Source: JAKJEP01 sp964580995
GTDB taxonomy: Bacteria; Planctomycetota; Phycisphaerae; Sedimentisphaerales; SM23-30
Assembly: GCA_964580995.1 (NCBI GenBank)
Contig: CAZOMV010000040.1
Location: 1-47,441 of the forward strand
Direction of reading: 5' to 3'
DNA: 47,441 nt
Shown here in pieces: positions 18,329-26,040 of this stretch. Every line of letters begins with the position of its first letter. Position 1 is the stretch's first letter. Made by a program: the position numbers and the translations under genes. The notes beneath the pieces were generated by a model. That model had not been told where the DNA came from and searched no databases. It worked only from the letters and a program-made list of their open reading frames with translations.

Positions 18329-19729
18329 ATGGTAAGGATTACAGTATTTTTTTTATCGGTGATTGTAATTTTAATAATGAGTGTCTGCGCGCGTTCAGCC
18401 CTTGCCGCGCCGCTGGGAACGGCCTTCACCTATCAGGGGCAGGTGCAGATCAGTGGCGTGAATCTCAACGACACGGCGGACTTGCAATTGGGCCTGTGGG
18501 ACGACCCCGGCGCCGACAGCCCGCCGGTGGGCGGTACGCAAATCGGCACGACCCAGACGGTCACCGGCGTCCTGATGGTTGACGGCTACTTCACCGTGCA
18601 GGTTGACTTCGGGACCAACGTCTTTGATGGCAACGCCCGCTGGCTGCAAATCGCCCTGCGCAGCCCCGCCGGTAGCGGTACATACACTACCCTAGCGCCG
18701 CGGCAGCCGGTCACGGCCGCGCCCAACGCACTCTTCGCGCTGAACGCGTCGGGTTTAAGCCTGCCCCAGGTCGGCAGCGCCGACGTCCCGAGCCCGAACG
18801 CCGTGTTCAAGCTGACGAATACGAACCCCATCAATGGCTCCGCGCTTTGGTGCGAGTCCAATGGCACGAACGGGATCGGTGTCTACAGCAACAACACCGC
18901 GACGACCGGTTTTGCTTACGCGGGGTTATTTCAGAGCGCCAGCCCGGACGGGCGCGCCGTTTTCGGATCGAACAGCGCTACCACGGGTGCCGCCCTCGGC
19001 GGCCGGTTCGGGAGCGCCAGCACGTCCGGGACCGCGGTGTACGCCACGGCCAGTTCTCCCACCGGAAACACCAACGGCGGAGTCTTTGAAAGTGTCAGCA
19101 GTACAGGGGGCATCGGCGTTTACGGTCATGCCACCCATTTCGGCGCGAGCAATACCACCTACGGTGTGTACGGGCAGAGCGATAGCGGGGGGTTTGTCGG
19201 CGGGATCGGCGTCTTTGGCTATGCCAGCGCCACGTTCAACACCAACTACGGTGTATTTGGCCAAAGCAACAGCCCGTCCGGTTTCGACTTTTTCGCCGGT
19301 GGCGCGGGCATAAACTACGGCGCTTCATCTTCGAGGCGATGTAAGAGCAATGTCTGCAATATCGACCAGCCGCTGGAAAAAGTGGCCCAGCTGCGCGGCG
19401 TCTATTTCGACTGGGACGCTGCGCACGGCGGGCATCACGACGTGGGCATGATCGCCGAGGAGGTCGGCGCGGTCCTGCCCGAAATCGTGGGTTACGAAGA
19501 GAACGGCATTGACGCCATCGGCATGGACTACAGCAAGATGACCCCGCTGCTGGTCGAAGCCGTCAACGCGCTCCGCGCCGAAAAGGACGCCCAACTCGCC
19601 GTGTTGCGTGCAGAGAAGGACGCTCAGATATCTGAACAGCAGGAGAGGATCAACGTATTGACCGCTCGCCTGGAGCAGTTGGAGAAAATGATGTCCCAGA
19701 CGGGCCAGGTACGGAAGGACACGGACTGA
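18329..19729 (+). CDS. Secreted protein with C-terminal S74 intramolecular chaperone domain
   Basis: A 466-residue exported protein. ATG 18329 (MVRITVFFLS) is 7 bases after AAAGGAG; the ATG at 18323 is too close. After the signal peptide comes a conserved N-terminal domain (APLGTAFTYQGQVQ...LRSPAGSGTYTTLAPRQPVT), then a Gly/Ser repeat region with GVYG/GVFG units, likely a trimeric beta structure. Residues about 345-430 are the Peptidase S74 self-processing chaperone (SSSRRCKSN, GMIAEEVG, DYSKMTPLLVEAV), as in phage tail spikes. A terminal coiled coil (RAEKDAQLAVLRAEKDAQ) ends it. Such proteins trimerise and shed the chaperone by self-cleavage. Confidence 0.85.
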   Translation: MVRITVFFLSVIVILIMSVCARSALAAPLGTAFTYQGQVQISGVNLNDTADLQLGLWDDPGADSPPVGGTQIGTTQTVTGVLMVDGYFTVQVDFGTNVFDGNARWLQIALRSPAGSGTYTTLAPRQPVTAAPNALFALNASGLSLPQVGSADVPSPNAVFKLTNTNPINGSALWCESNGTNGIGVYSNNTATTGFAYAGLFQSASPDGRAVFGSNSATTGAALGGRFGSASTSGTAVYATASSPTGNTNGGVFESVSSTGGIGVYGHATHFGASNTTYGVYGQSDSGGFVGGIGVFGYASATFNTNYGVFGQSNSPSGFDFFAGGAGINYGASSSRRCKSNVCNIDQPLEKVAQLRGVYFDWDAAHGGHHDVGMIAEEVGAVLPEIVGYEENGIDAIGMDYSKMTPLLVEAVNALRAEKDAQLAVLRAEKDAQISEQQERINVLTARLEQLEKMMSQTGQVRKDTD

Positions 19730-19792
19730 AACGCTGGATTCGGTCGTCTCAAACCGGACCTCGAACGGCTTTCGGACGGAAAGGAGAAGCAC

Positions 19793-19966
19793 GTGAATAC
19801 TCGACTGACCGCAGCACTCTTGCTCGTTCTTCTCGCCACGGCTGCGTCGCCGGCCCAGACGCCGCTGGGCACGGCCTTTACCTATCAGGGCCAGGTGCAG
19901 CTCAACGATATTACCCAGACCCCCTCAACTTCGTCGCCCGAACCCCAAAACCGTTTTCGGAGGTAA
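19793..19966 (+). pseudogene. Truncated paralogue of the S74 protein (N-terminus only)
   Basis: GTG 19793 follows AAGGAG by 6 bases. It encodes a signal peptide (MNTRLTAALLLVLLATAA) and TPLGTAFTYQGQVQLND, nearly the same as the N-terminal domain start of the preceding protein. It then leaves homology and stops after 57 residues. This is a recent-looking deletion of a duplicate gene. Its last bases include the GGAGG ribosome site for the next gene, so it might still be translated as a short secreted peptide. Confidence 0.65.
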
Positions 19967-19971
19967 ACATA

Positions 19972-20364
19972 ATGAAACATAAATACCTATTCCTGACCCT
20001 GAGCATACTCCTGCCCGCTGTGGCCTCCGCCCAGAGCGGCGGCCCTTACAATATCCAGCGATCCGTCATCGCCGGCGGAGGCGGCAGCAGCATCGGCGGC
20101 GGCTTCACCCTCCAGGGAACCATCGGCCAGGGCCTGGTAGGCGCCATGAGCGAGGGCGCTCACGACCTGGCGGGTGGCTTCTGGCCCGACTTCCACCTCT
20201 GCTATATCGACCTGCAGGACTTTGCTCGTTTCAGCTCTGAATGGCTTCTGACCGGCCCCGACCTGCCTGCCGACCTCAATAACGATGCTATCGTGGATCT
20301 CGATGACCTGGTCCTTCTGGCAGAGTCCTGGCTGGGCCCGTGCTCCATCCAATGGCCGCTCTAA
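19972..20364 (+). CDS. Small secreted dockerin-type protein
   Basis: A 130-residue exported protein. ATG 19972 follows GGAGGTAAACATA. Signal peptide 1-20 (AVASAQ). Residues about 22-65 carry a conserved planctomycete motif: YNIQRSVIAGGGGSSIGGGF, then LQGTIGQ and GGFWPDF. Residues about 68-125 are a dockerin-like pair ending in WL helices. Probably a surface or matrix accessory; no enzyme motif. Confidence 0.8.
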   Translation: MKHKYLFLTLSILLPAVASAQSGGPYNIQRSVIAGGGGSSIGGGFTLQGTIGQGLVGAMSEGAHDLAGGFWPDFHLCYIDLQDFARFSSEWLLTGPDLPADLNNDAIVDLDDLVLLAESWLGPCSIQWPL

Positions 20365-20507
20365 AGGGCAGTCGGAACAGGGCGGTAAATCCGTTGCCGG
20401 CCCTACGGATTCTGTAGAACCCAGTTCCGAATGAGAGAGAGATGCAAAGGGCAAATGGGAATGTTGGATAAAGAAAAATTTCAGTGGTCTTTTTATGGAG
20501 GTGTCCT

Positions 20508-21179
20508 ATGAACATCGGAATTAAAATCCTCATCGTTATCTGTATCGCTGGTTTTGGGGCGGGGGCGGCTTGGGGGGCGTGTCCTTCCGCGGACCTGACG
20601 GGGGATTGCTTTGTTAACTTGGCGGATCTGGCCGTGCTGGCCGCCCAATGGCTCACCGGCGACGGGGTGCCCGCAGATATGGTCGCCATCCCCGCCGGCA
20701 CGTTCCAGATGGGCGACGCCTTAAGAGGAGACCTAAACGAACAGCCGGTGCACGCCGTCCACGTGGACGCTTTCATGATGGGCCGGTATGAGGTTACCAA
20801 CCAGCAGTTTTGCGAGTACCTCAACAATGCCAAATACCAGGGCCAGATCAAGGTCCGCGCCGACAACCTGGTCTATGCTGTCGGCGGCAGCAATCCCTTC
20901 TGCGCCACGACAGCTGCCGACGCCACGAGCCAGATATCCTTCAGCAGCAGCACCTTTATCGTTACTGTCGGCAAGGGAAATCATCCCATGGAAAATGTCA
21001 CTTGGTGGGGTGCGATCACCTACGCCAATTGGCGCAGCCAGCAGTCGGGCTGGCAGGCGTGTTATAACCTGTCCACCGGGGCACTGGATCCTAGCAAGCA
21101 GGGCTTCCGCCTGGGCCCACCGAAGCGGAGTGGGAATACGCCGCCCGGGGCGGCCTGCCGGGCAAGCAATATCCGCTGG
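20508..21179 (+). pseudogene. SUMF1/FGE-type protein, frameshifted and truncated
   Basis: ATG 20508 (MNIGIKILIV) follows GGAGGTG. Signal peptide, a dockerin-like module (about 27-58), then a formylglycine-generating-enzyme-like domain: VAIPAGTFQMGD, GRYEVTNQQFCEYLNNAKYQ, HPMENVTWWGAITYANW. Near 21114 two extra bases shift the frame. The true continuation RLPTEAEWEYAARGGLPGKQYP, a hallmark of this family, is found in the other frame at 21109-21176. After that the sequence leaves the family and runs into transposase DNA. The C-terminal half is missing. Members of this family in planctomycetes are often not true sulfatase activators. Confidence 0.8.
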
Positions 21180-21223
21180 AATTCTATCGGTTCGTCAAAG
21201 AAGAACCGTGCCGGGAACGGTAG

Positions 21224-21958
21224 ATCGAATTCGTGGATCATAATGAATATGTTCGCTGGCTGGTCGATTGGGTGATGGAACGGGACATCCCCGGTGATTT
21301 CACCTTCGACAGTTATTTCACCAACGCCCAGACGCTCAACCACATTCACGCTTATCACCGGGCGTATGTCGGGGATTTGAAGTTCAATCGCAAGATTCTC
21401 TTCCAGGGCCAGGAGATCCGGGCCGATGCCTGGGCCGAACAAATCCCGCCGGACGCCCGTAAGTCGGTGCTGATCAACGGTTTGCGGCAGTGGTACTTCA
21501 CCAAAAGCATTCGTATCCCGGAGGTCGATCATAAAGTCCGGATCGTGATTCTCTGGGAAAAACAGAAAGATAAAGAAGCGAAAAAGATTCTCATCTGCAA
21601 TCGTCCTCATTGGGAGGTGACGCGGATCCTGAAGGTGTATCGCGGTCGCTGGCGCGGCACGGAGTGCTTTCATCGGGACGGCAAGCAGCATTTGGGCATG
21701 GGCGACTGTCAGCTCAGGAATGGCCGTGGCCAGACCCGCCACTTGTATCTGGTCTTCCTGGCGTATAGCGTTCTGATGCGTCAACTGCGGCAGGGCCGTG
21801 CGTGTGAGTGGGCACGAGAACGCCTGACGACCATCGGGCAGGCCTGTATGTCGGTATTGCGACAAACCCTCAGTGACACCATCTCCTGGGTGATCGAGCG
21901 GATCGAGAACGACGGCTGGAATTTTCAACGTGTTAAGATTCATTTGACTTTATCCTAA
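21224..21958 (+). mobile_element. 5'-truncated transposase (IS4/IS701-like DDE)
   Basis: The frame runs from just after an in-frame TAG (21221) to 21958. It keeps the middle and C-terminal DDE parts: FTFDSYFTN with a catalytic Asp, then a Y-x2-R...E-x6-K signature (VYRGRWRGTECFHRDGKQHL), then GQTRHLYLVFLAYSVLMRQL. The N-terminal third, with the first catalytic Asp, is absent. It sits directly against the broken SUMF1-type gene, so an insertion followed by deletion probably destroyed both. Inverted repeats were not identified. Confidence 0.7.
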
Positions 21959-22033
21959 TTTTGCAAAAGTTCAGTTTATACTTAAATCATATGGATGTAG
22001 TATCTTCTATTATTTGTCAGTCGGTATATTATC

Positions 22034-22678
22034 CTACTTCCATTTTATGCTGCACCCCATGCTGGGTTTTTGATCGGTCGAAATCTTATCCCCTTTCAAA
22101 ACGGCATCTAGGGCAGCTCTGAGTTCGGCTCCGGTAACCGGTTTATCACTGCCGGGTCGGCTGTCGTCCATTCGCCTGCGGTAAACCAGTTTTTTGTCTT
22201 TATCGAAGAGAAAAAAATCGGGGGTGCAGACGGCTCGATATGCTTTGGCTACTTCCTGGGTTTTATCGTAGAGATAAGGAAAGGTGAAACCGGATTTTTG
22301 GGCTTCGATGGCCATTTTTCCCGGGCTGTCTTCCGGATAACTGTTAATATCATTGGAACTGATAGCCACCACAGCCACCCCTTTCGGCTGATATTCCTTG
22401 ACCAGGGATACTAGGCCATGTTTAACATGCTGAACATAGGGGCAATGGTTACTCATGAAAATCACTAAAAGGGCGGAGGCATCCTGAAAATCGTCCCGAG
22501 AGACCATTTTGCCCTGGGTATCCGAAAGTCTAAAAGGAGGCGCGGGGGCACCCAGCGCAGGCATGGGAGAAACTGTAGTTACCACAGGATTCTCCTTTCG
22601 GCAGCCATTGGATAGAAAGTGGAAGGCAATACCAAGACAAATTACCAATCCGATACTATCCAAATACAATTGTTTCAT
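22034..22678 (-). CDS. Thioredoxin-like (AhpC/TSA) exported protein
   Basis: 214 residues. ATG 22678 begins MKQLYLDSIG, a hydrophobic segment and FLSNGCRKE, a possible lipoprotein site. The redoxin domain (about 40-195) has APAPPFRLSDTQGK, VIFMSNHCPYVQHVK (resolving-type single Cys), YDKTQEVAKAYRAVCTPDFF with the cis-Pro-like TP, and a final strand FLFDKDKKLVYR. Such proteins act in thiol redox or peroxide defence outside the cytoplasm. First of a run of minus-strand metal/redox genes when read from the left. Confidence 0.85.
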   Translation of the reverse strand: MKQLYLDSIGLVICLGIAFHFLSNGCRKENPVVTTVSPMPALGAPAPPFRLSDTQGKMVSRDDFQDASALLVIFMSNHCPYVQHVKHGLVSLVKEYQPKGVAVVAISSNDINSYPEDSPGKMAIEAQKSGFTFPYLYDKTQEVAKAYRAVCTPDFFLFDKDKKLVYRRRMDDSRPGSDKPVTGAELRAALDAVLKGDKISTDQKPSMGCSIKWK

Positions 22679-22746
22679 ACATTTCGTTCTTTACAGCAAT
22701 TCTTCACCCTTTTTTTGGATTCCAGCACCTACCCCTTTCCCAGTAT

Positions 22747-22763
22747 AGCCGGTTTAACCGGCT
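22747..22763. promoter_or_regulatory. 17-bp dyad between lipoprotein and thioredoxin-like genes
   Basis: AGCCGGTT-T-AACCGGCT is a perfect inverted repeat with a one-base centre, 69 bases upstream of the thioredoxin-like gene start. No T-tract follows on either strand, so an operator fits better than a terminator. The regulator is unknown. Confidence 0.35.
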
Positions 22764-22797
22764 GGGCGTAGGACTTGAACATACCGGTGAAAACAAA

Positions 22798-23373
22798 TTA
22801 ACGGGTATACATGAACAAGTAGGAAGTCGTGTTGTCAGGTACGACCATTTTAATTTTTGCTTCTTTTTCGGCATCCGTAAGTCGGTCCCACTGCTCCATC
22901 TCAGCTTTTTCTCCAAATCCCACTTTTACACCTTTATGCATGCGAACCTTCTCTTGGGGGACTTTGGTAATATCAATTGGTTTTCCGCTTAATGGGCAGC
23001 AGACATTGGCGGGGGGCATTTCCTTTATCATCTGGTCCATGGTTTTTTGAGTGGCCCGAATTGCAGCCAGAGAATCACTTACTTCTTTCTGGGCCGCAGC
23101 GGTATCGCCGGATTGCAAAGCCTGATTTGCCTTATCCAGGGAAACAGCCGTACTCTGCAGCGTATCCCTGTTTACCTGGCTCATTTGTGTACAGTTCACC
23201 ATACAGGTCTGGATGGTACTTATTTCTTCCGGTGTTAAAGGCCGATTTTTTGCATACAGCCCCGTGCTGCTCCTGGTTTCGGTATTCTGACACCCGCAGA
23301 ATACCCCTGCCAGACATAGACAAAGGAAAATTGTATATACACGATAAAGAGCATTTTTTTCCATTGTTACCAT
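22798..23373 (-). CDS. Lipoprotein with YHS-like metal-site remnant
   Basis: 191 residues. ATG 23373 is 9 bases after AAAGGAG. Signal peptide with lipobox VFCGC places Cys near residue 28. Residues about 45-110 form a helical region. Residues about 123-185 carry CCPLSGKPIDITKVP, RMHKGVKVGFG and QWDRLTDAEKEAKI. In the related family that I recall, the segment after VGF is a Cys-rich CCPxC-like metal site. Here it is GEKAEME, so a metal ligand pair appears lost. Likely periplasmic and metal-related. Confidence 0.7.
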   Translation of the reverse strand: MVTMEKNALYRVYTIFLCLCLAGVFCGCQNTETRSSTGLYAKNRPLTPEEISTIQTCMVNCTQMSQVNRDTLQSTAVSLDKANQALQSGDTAAAQKEVSDSLAAIRATQKTMDQMIKEMPPANVCCPLSGKPIDITKVPQEKVRMHKGVKVGFGEKAEMEQWDRLTDAEKEAKIKMVVPDNTTSYLFMYTR

Positions 23374-23480
23374 TGGTTTAAACTCCTTTCGAAAATATAC
23401 TACTGTTTTGTTATTATTTCCAATTCTCGTATCTACCGGTCTGAATGCGTAATGAATCGGATCAGCTAATCATATCGTTT

Positions 23481-23978
23481 TCAAACGGCAACCAGATCCA
23501 GCATCAGGCTCGGACATGATAGGAAACGATTTCTAATAGTGTATAATAAAGTGCTGTGGCGATCTTTCAATAGAACCATTTGTTCATGAAACTCCTTTAA
23601 CTCCTGATCGCCACACAGTTTTGATATTTTTTTATAGAATTGAGATATTCGTTTTATTTTGGAGATGAGTCGGTTTAACCAGTCCACTGGATCATCGGCA
23701 TCATACTGAAGCGGTATCTGGGGCATCTGCAAAACATGTTCCGCCGGCAACACGGGAAATCGTTCACAAATGGCTGGATCGGTTTTATAATAAGTCAGAA
23801 TATCACAAGGACCTAATTCCTCTTCAGCCATCTCCTGAAATACTTGTCGTGAGGCAGGCAGATTCCAGTGATTTGCCAAATCCATGAATAAATGATATAA
23901 CTTCGCTTCATTTTTAAAAACCTGTGACAATACGTTTATACCGGTTTTGGGCTCGTCTGCAAAAATGATAGTATTCAT
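23481..23978 (-). CDS. Ferritin-like (rubrerythrin-type) protein
   Basis: 165 residues. ATG 23978 (MNTIIFADEP) follows GGAG by 6 bases; it overlaps the upstream zinc-ribbon stop by four bases (ATGA). The helical region has EAKLYHLFMDLANHW and RQVFQEMAEEELGPCDIL, the spacing of ferritin-like E...E-x-x-x iron ligands, though the usual E-x-x-H is E-E-L-G. The second half has VDWLNRLISKIKRI and a Cys-Gly-Asp segment. Probably handles iron or reactive oxygen in the cytoplasm; diiron binding is uncertain. Confidence 0.6.
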   Translation of the reverse strand: MNTIIFADEPKTGINVLSQVFKNEAKLYHLFMDLANHWNLPASRQVFQEMAEEELGPCDILTYYKTDPAICERFPVLPAEHVLQMPQIPLQYDADDPVDWLNRLISKIKRISQFYKKISKLCGDQELKEFHEQMVLLKDRHSTLLYTIRNRFLSCPSLMLDLVAV

Positions 23979-24190
23979 TGGTTTCTCCATTCCCAGCTTT
24001 GAAACGCTGCTTTTTTCTCCAGCCATTGCCCCTTGCAATGTTGCTGCCTGCATTCGTACCAGATGTAAAAATAACCCTTTTCGCTCACTCTCTCTGCCTC
24101 CGCCATCGATCCGCCGCAATCCGGACAGGTTCGTGGTTTCATTTCTTTCGCTGAAGTTGTTTCTCTTTGGTTTTCCATTTGCCCAATCAT
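23975..24190 (-). CDS. Small zinc-ribbon protein
   Basis: 71 residues. ATG 24190 (MIGQMENQRE) has AGAGGAG 6 bases upstream, much better than the ATGs at 24235 and 24217. A zinc ribbon is formed by CPDCGG and ECRQQHC. The C-terminus is WLEKKAAFQSWEW. It is translationally coupled to the ferritin-like gene through ATGA, so the two likely work together, perhaps as a metal-responsive pair. No family name can be given. Confidence 0.65.
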   Translation of the reverse strand: MIGQMENQRETTSAKEMKPRTCPDCGGSMAEAERVSEKGYFYIWYECRQQHCKGQWLEKKAAFQSWEWRNQ

Positions 24191-24340
24191 GGTAACTCCT
24201 CTATTTCGCTTACTCATGTTCCTATTCGCATACAAAAATACGCTAAAAATTCATCGTCACATCTCATTCTATTTGTATTCCTAAATCAAGGATGGGAAAA
24301 TAAGGATTTTCCGTAAAGATAGTCTCTGATTTGCTTAGAA

Positions 24341-24439
24341 TCAAAAGGAAGAAACGGCTTGCCCGAAATGGGATTTCAGGATCACAAAATCCGCCAGGTT
24401 AATAAAACCGTCTTGATGGATGTCGGCAAATGGATGGGG
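24341..24439 (-). pseudogene. Orphan dockerin-like tail
   Basis: In minus frame the segment reads HPFADIHQDGFINLADFVIL, then KSHFGQAVSSF and stop. This is a dockerin-like calcium loop plus helix with no gene in front (a stop lies immediately upstream). A remnant of a deleted secreted protein, next to the deleted multicopper oxidase. Confidence 0.6.
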
Positions 24440-24590
24440 TCATCGCCTTTTAATTGATGATTCGGGGGGTATAGTTTATCTATACTATCAAGCAGACACC
24501 AACGCTGCTTTGACGGCTGTTGGCGTCTACCTCAGTCAATCCGTGATCGGACTTATCAAGCCCGGAGCATTAACGGATTCTTCTCAATAG
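24420..24590 (+). CDS. Possible small ORF, unsupported family
   Basis: A 56-residue open frame (MSANGWGHRLLIDDSGGIVY, then YYQADTNAALTAV and a hydrophobic end) overlaps the dockerin remnant antisense. It has no ribosome site and no family, but composition is protein-like. Listed only so that it is not lost. Confidence 0.15.
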   Translation: MSANGWGHRLLIDDSGGIVYLYYQADTNAALTAVGVYLSQSVIGLIKPGALTDSSQ

Positions 24591-24863
24591 TCCACTCCCT
24601 GAACGTACGTCCGGTCCACAGCGTTGGGGATCACCACATAGGGCCTCATCATCTCGTTATCTTCGTGATCGACGATATGGCAGTGCCAGACATATCCATA
24701 ACCCAGAGCGAACGGATCGAACTGGAAATTCAGGTCCGGGTCAGTTACATCCTTATCCTGTGAGGCAAAACGGGCCACAAAGTGGGTATCCGCCGCCGGC
24801 TGGAATCGGACAGACGACGCACACCGCGAGTATTGCGGTAATTATGAATAATTTAACTTTCAT
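24584..24863 (-). pseudogene. Internally deleted multicopper oxidase
   Basis: ATG 24863 (MKVKLFIITAILAVCVV) has AAGGAG 7 bases upstream and starts a normal signal peptide, but this frame stops at 24753. In another frame, from about 24815 to 24584, lies the C-terminus of a CotA-like multicopper oxidase: FQPAADTHFVARFASQD, DPDLNFQFDPFALG and the type-1/type-3 site VWHCHIVDHEDNEMM. So the 5' end and the last copper-binding stretch are joined out of frame after loss of the whole middle, about 500 residues by family length. Confidence 0.75.
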
Positions 24864-24912
24864 CAGAAATCTCCTTATCAATATGTTTACACCCGTAATC
24901 CCCAAAAACTCG

Positions 24913-25797
24913 TTAAGAGCCTTTTTTTGTCACCTTCTTGATTGCGGCGGGTCTTACTATGGTTGTTAACGCCGCAGCATACTTGGTCATGGTATAGACC
25001 TTGCTGTCAAGGGTACCTGCTTCATCGGTATCATGGTGGACAACGATGAGATGGTAATTGGCTTCCTCGAAGGTAAAACTGACCATCCCGTTCATATCGG
25101 TCATCAAATCATAGGGATTGGGTTCGCCCATAGGCGGCAGGGTTTTTCCCCTGGGGATTACCGATACTTCCGCATCCACCAGTGGTTCCCCTTTGAACAA
25201 GACCTGAAACGTGAGCGTATCGCCCACCGCCAGGTTCGTCGGGTCATTTTGCGGAATGATTTCCAGATCCTGCCCGAGGACAGCGTCAAAACCTCTCATG
25301 GACTTGCCGAAATTGCCCTGGGTCACGGGAACCGAGGCGACAATGGCCTTGGTACACTTGATGGACCGTTCCGGGGCATAGCTGACCACCATATCCTGCC
25401 CGACATCGGCTATGTAGTAACCCTTCTGCTGGGCCGGGAAGGAAGCCACCAGATAACCGTTCTTGTCGATGTAGGTGATAACTCCATCTGCAAAGGTCTG
25501 GGTGACATCAGCGCCAACATCGATTACCGATTCCTTCAGGTCAACGACATCGCCATCCGGGGTATGTAACAGGAATATACCTTTATCCAGGTTCCACTTG
25601 GAAGGATAGATTTTATAATCCCGGTGCATATTCCCGTGATTGCCGAACTGCATGTCAAGATAAACCATGTCGCCCTGACTGACTCTGGCTACATTGGTTT
25701 GAATCCAGCCATCATGAGCATAGGCATTGGTAACAGCCAGTACTACCAGGATTGCCAGACCAATTCCCCACTTTTTATTTTTTGTTACTGTTTTCAT
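24913..25797 (-). CDS. DUF4198-type exported protein
   Basis: 294 residues. ATG 25797 (MKTVTKNKKW) follows AAAGGTG; the open frame extends 30 codons upstream without a site. Signal peptide 1-27 ends in AYAH. The mature start HDGWIQTNVARVSQGDMVYL with NHGNMHRD and the Ig-like end (PLVDAEVSVIPRGK, DMNGMVSFTFEEANYHLI) fits DUF4198, a family often found with nickel or cobalt uptake and copper oxidase genes. The N-terminal His of the mature form is a typical metal ligand. Lies 243 bases downstream of the oxidase at 26041, on the same strand. Confidence 0.75.
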   Translation of the reverse strand: MKTVTKNKKWGIGLAILVVLAVTNAYAHDGWIQTNVARVSQGDMVYLDMQFGNHGNMHRDYKIYPSKWNLDKGIFLLHTPDGDVVDLKESVIDVGADVTQTFADGVITYIDKNGYLVASFPAQQKGYYIADVGQDMVVSYAPERSIKCTKAIVASVPVTQGNFGKSMRGFDAVLGQDLEIIPQNDPTNLAVGDTLTFQVLFKGEPLVDAEVSVIPRGKTLPPMGEPNPYDLMTDMNGMVSFTFEEANYHLIVVHHDTDEAGTLDSKVYTMTKYAAALTTIVRPAAIKKVTKKGS

Positions 25798-26040
25798 AAA
25801 TCGCACCTTTCTACTTTGAATGAATTGTTTAGATAACGTAAGATTTCTGCCTTCTCTATATTTCTGTTTTGTCAGGTCATATCGCACTTCCCTGTTTTAT
25901 GACATTTTTTTCAAGACTCAGTGTCCGGATATGCAGATTGATAAAGTCTGTTCGCATCATTTCCACCGGTACTTCCGCGTCTCCACTGTCGTTCCGGGTA
26001 GAGAGTTTTTTTACGCATATAAAGTGAATTGTTTCTCTAC
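25798..26040. other. Spacer between oxidase and DUF4198 genes
   Basis: No gene. It may hold a separate promoter for the DUF4198 gene; the conserved element found upstream of the oxidase and the DUF2202 gene was not seen here. Confidence 0.3.

Noticed and set aside
21062..21943. 293-codon minus-strand frame
   Set aside because: Shadow of the SUMF1 remnant and transposase, which carry family motifs on the plus strand.
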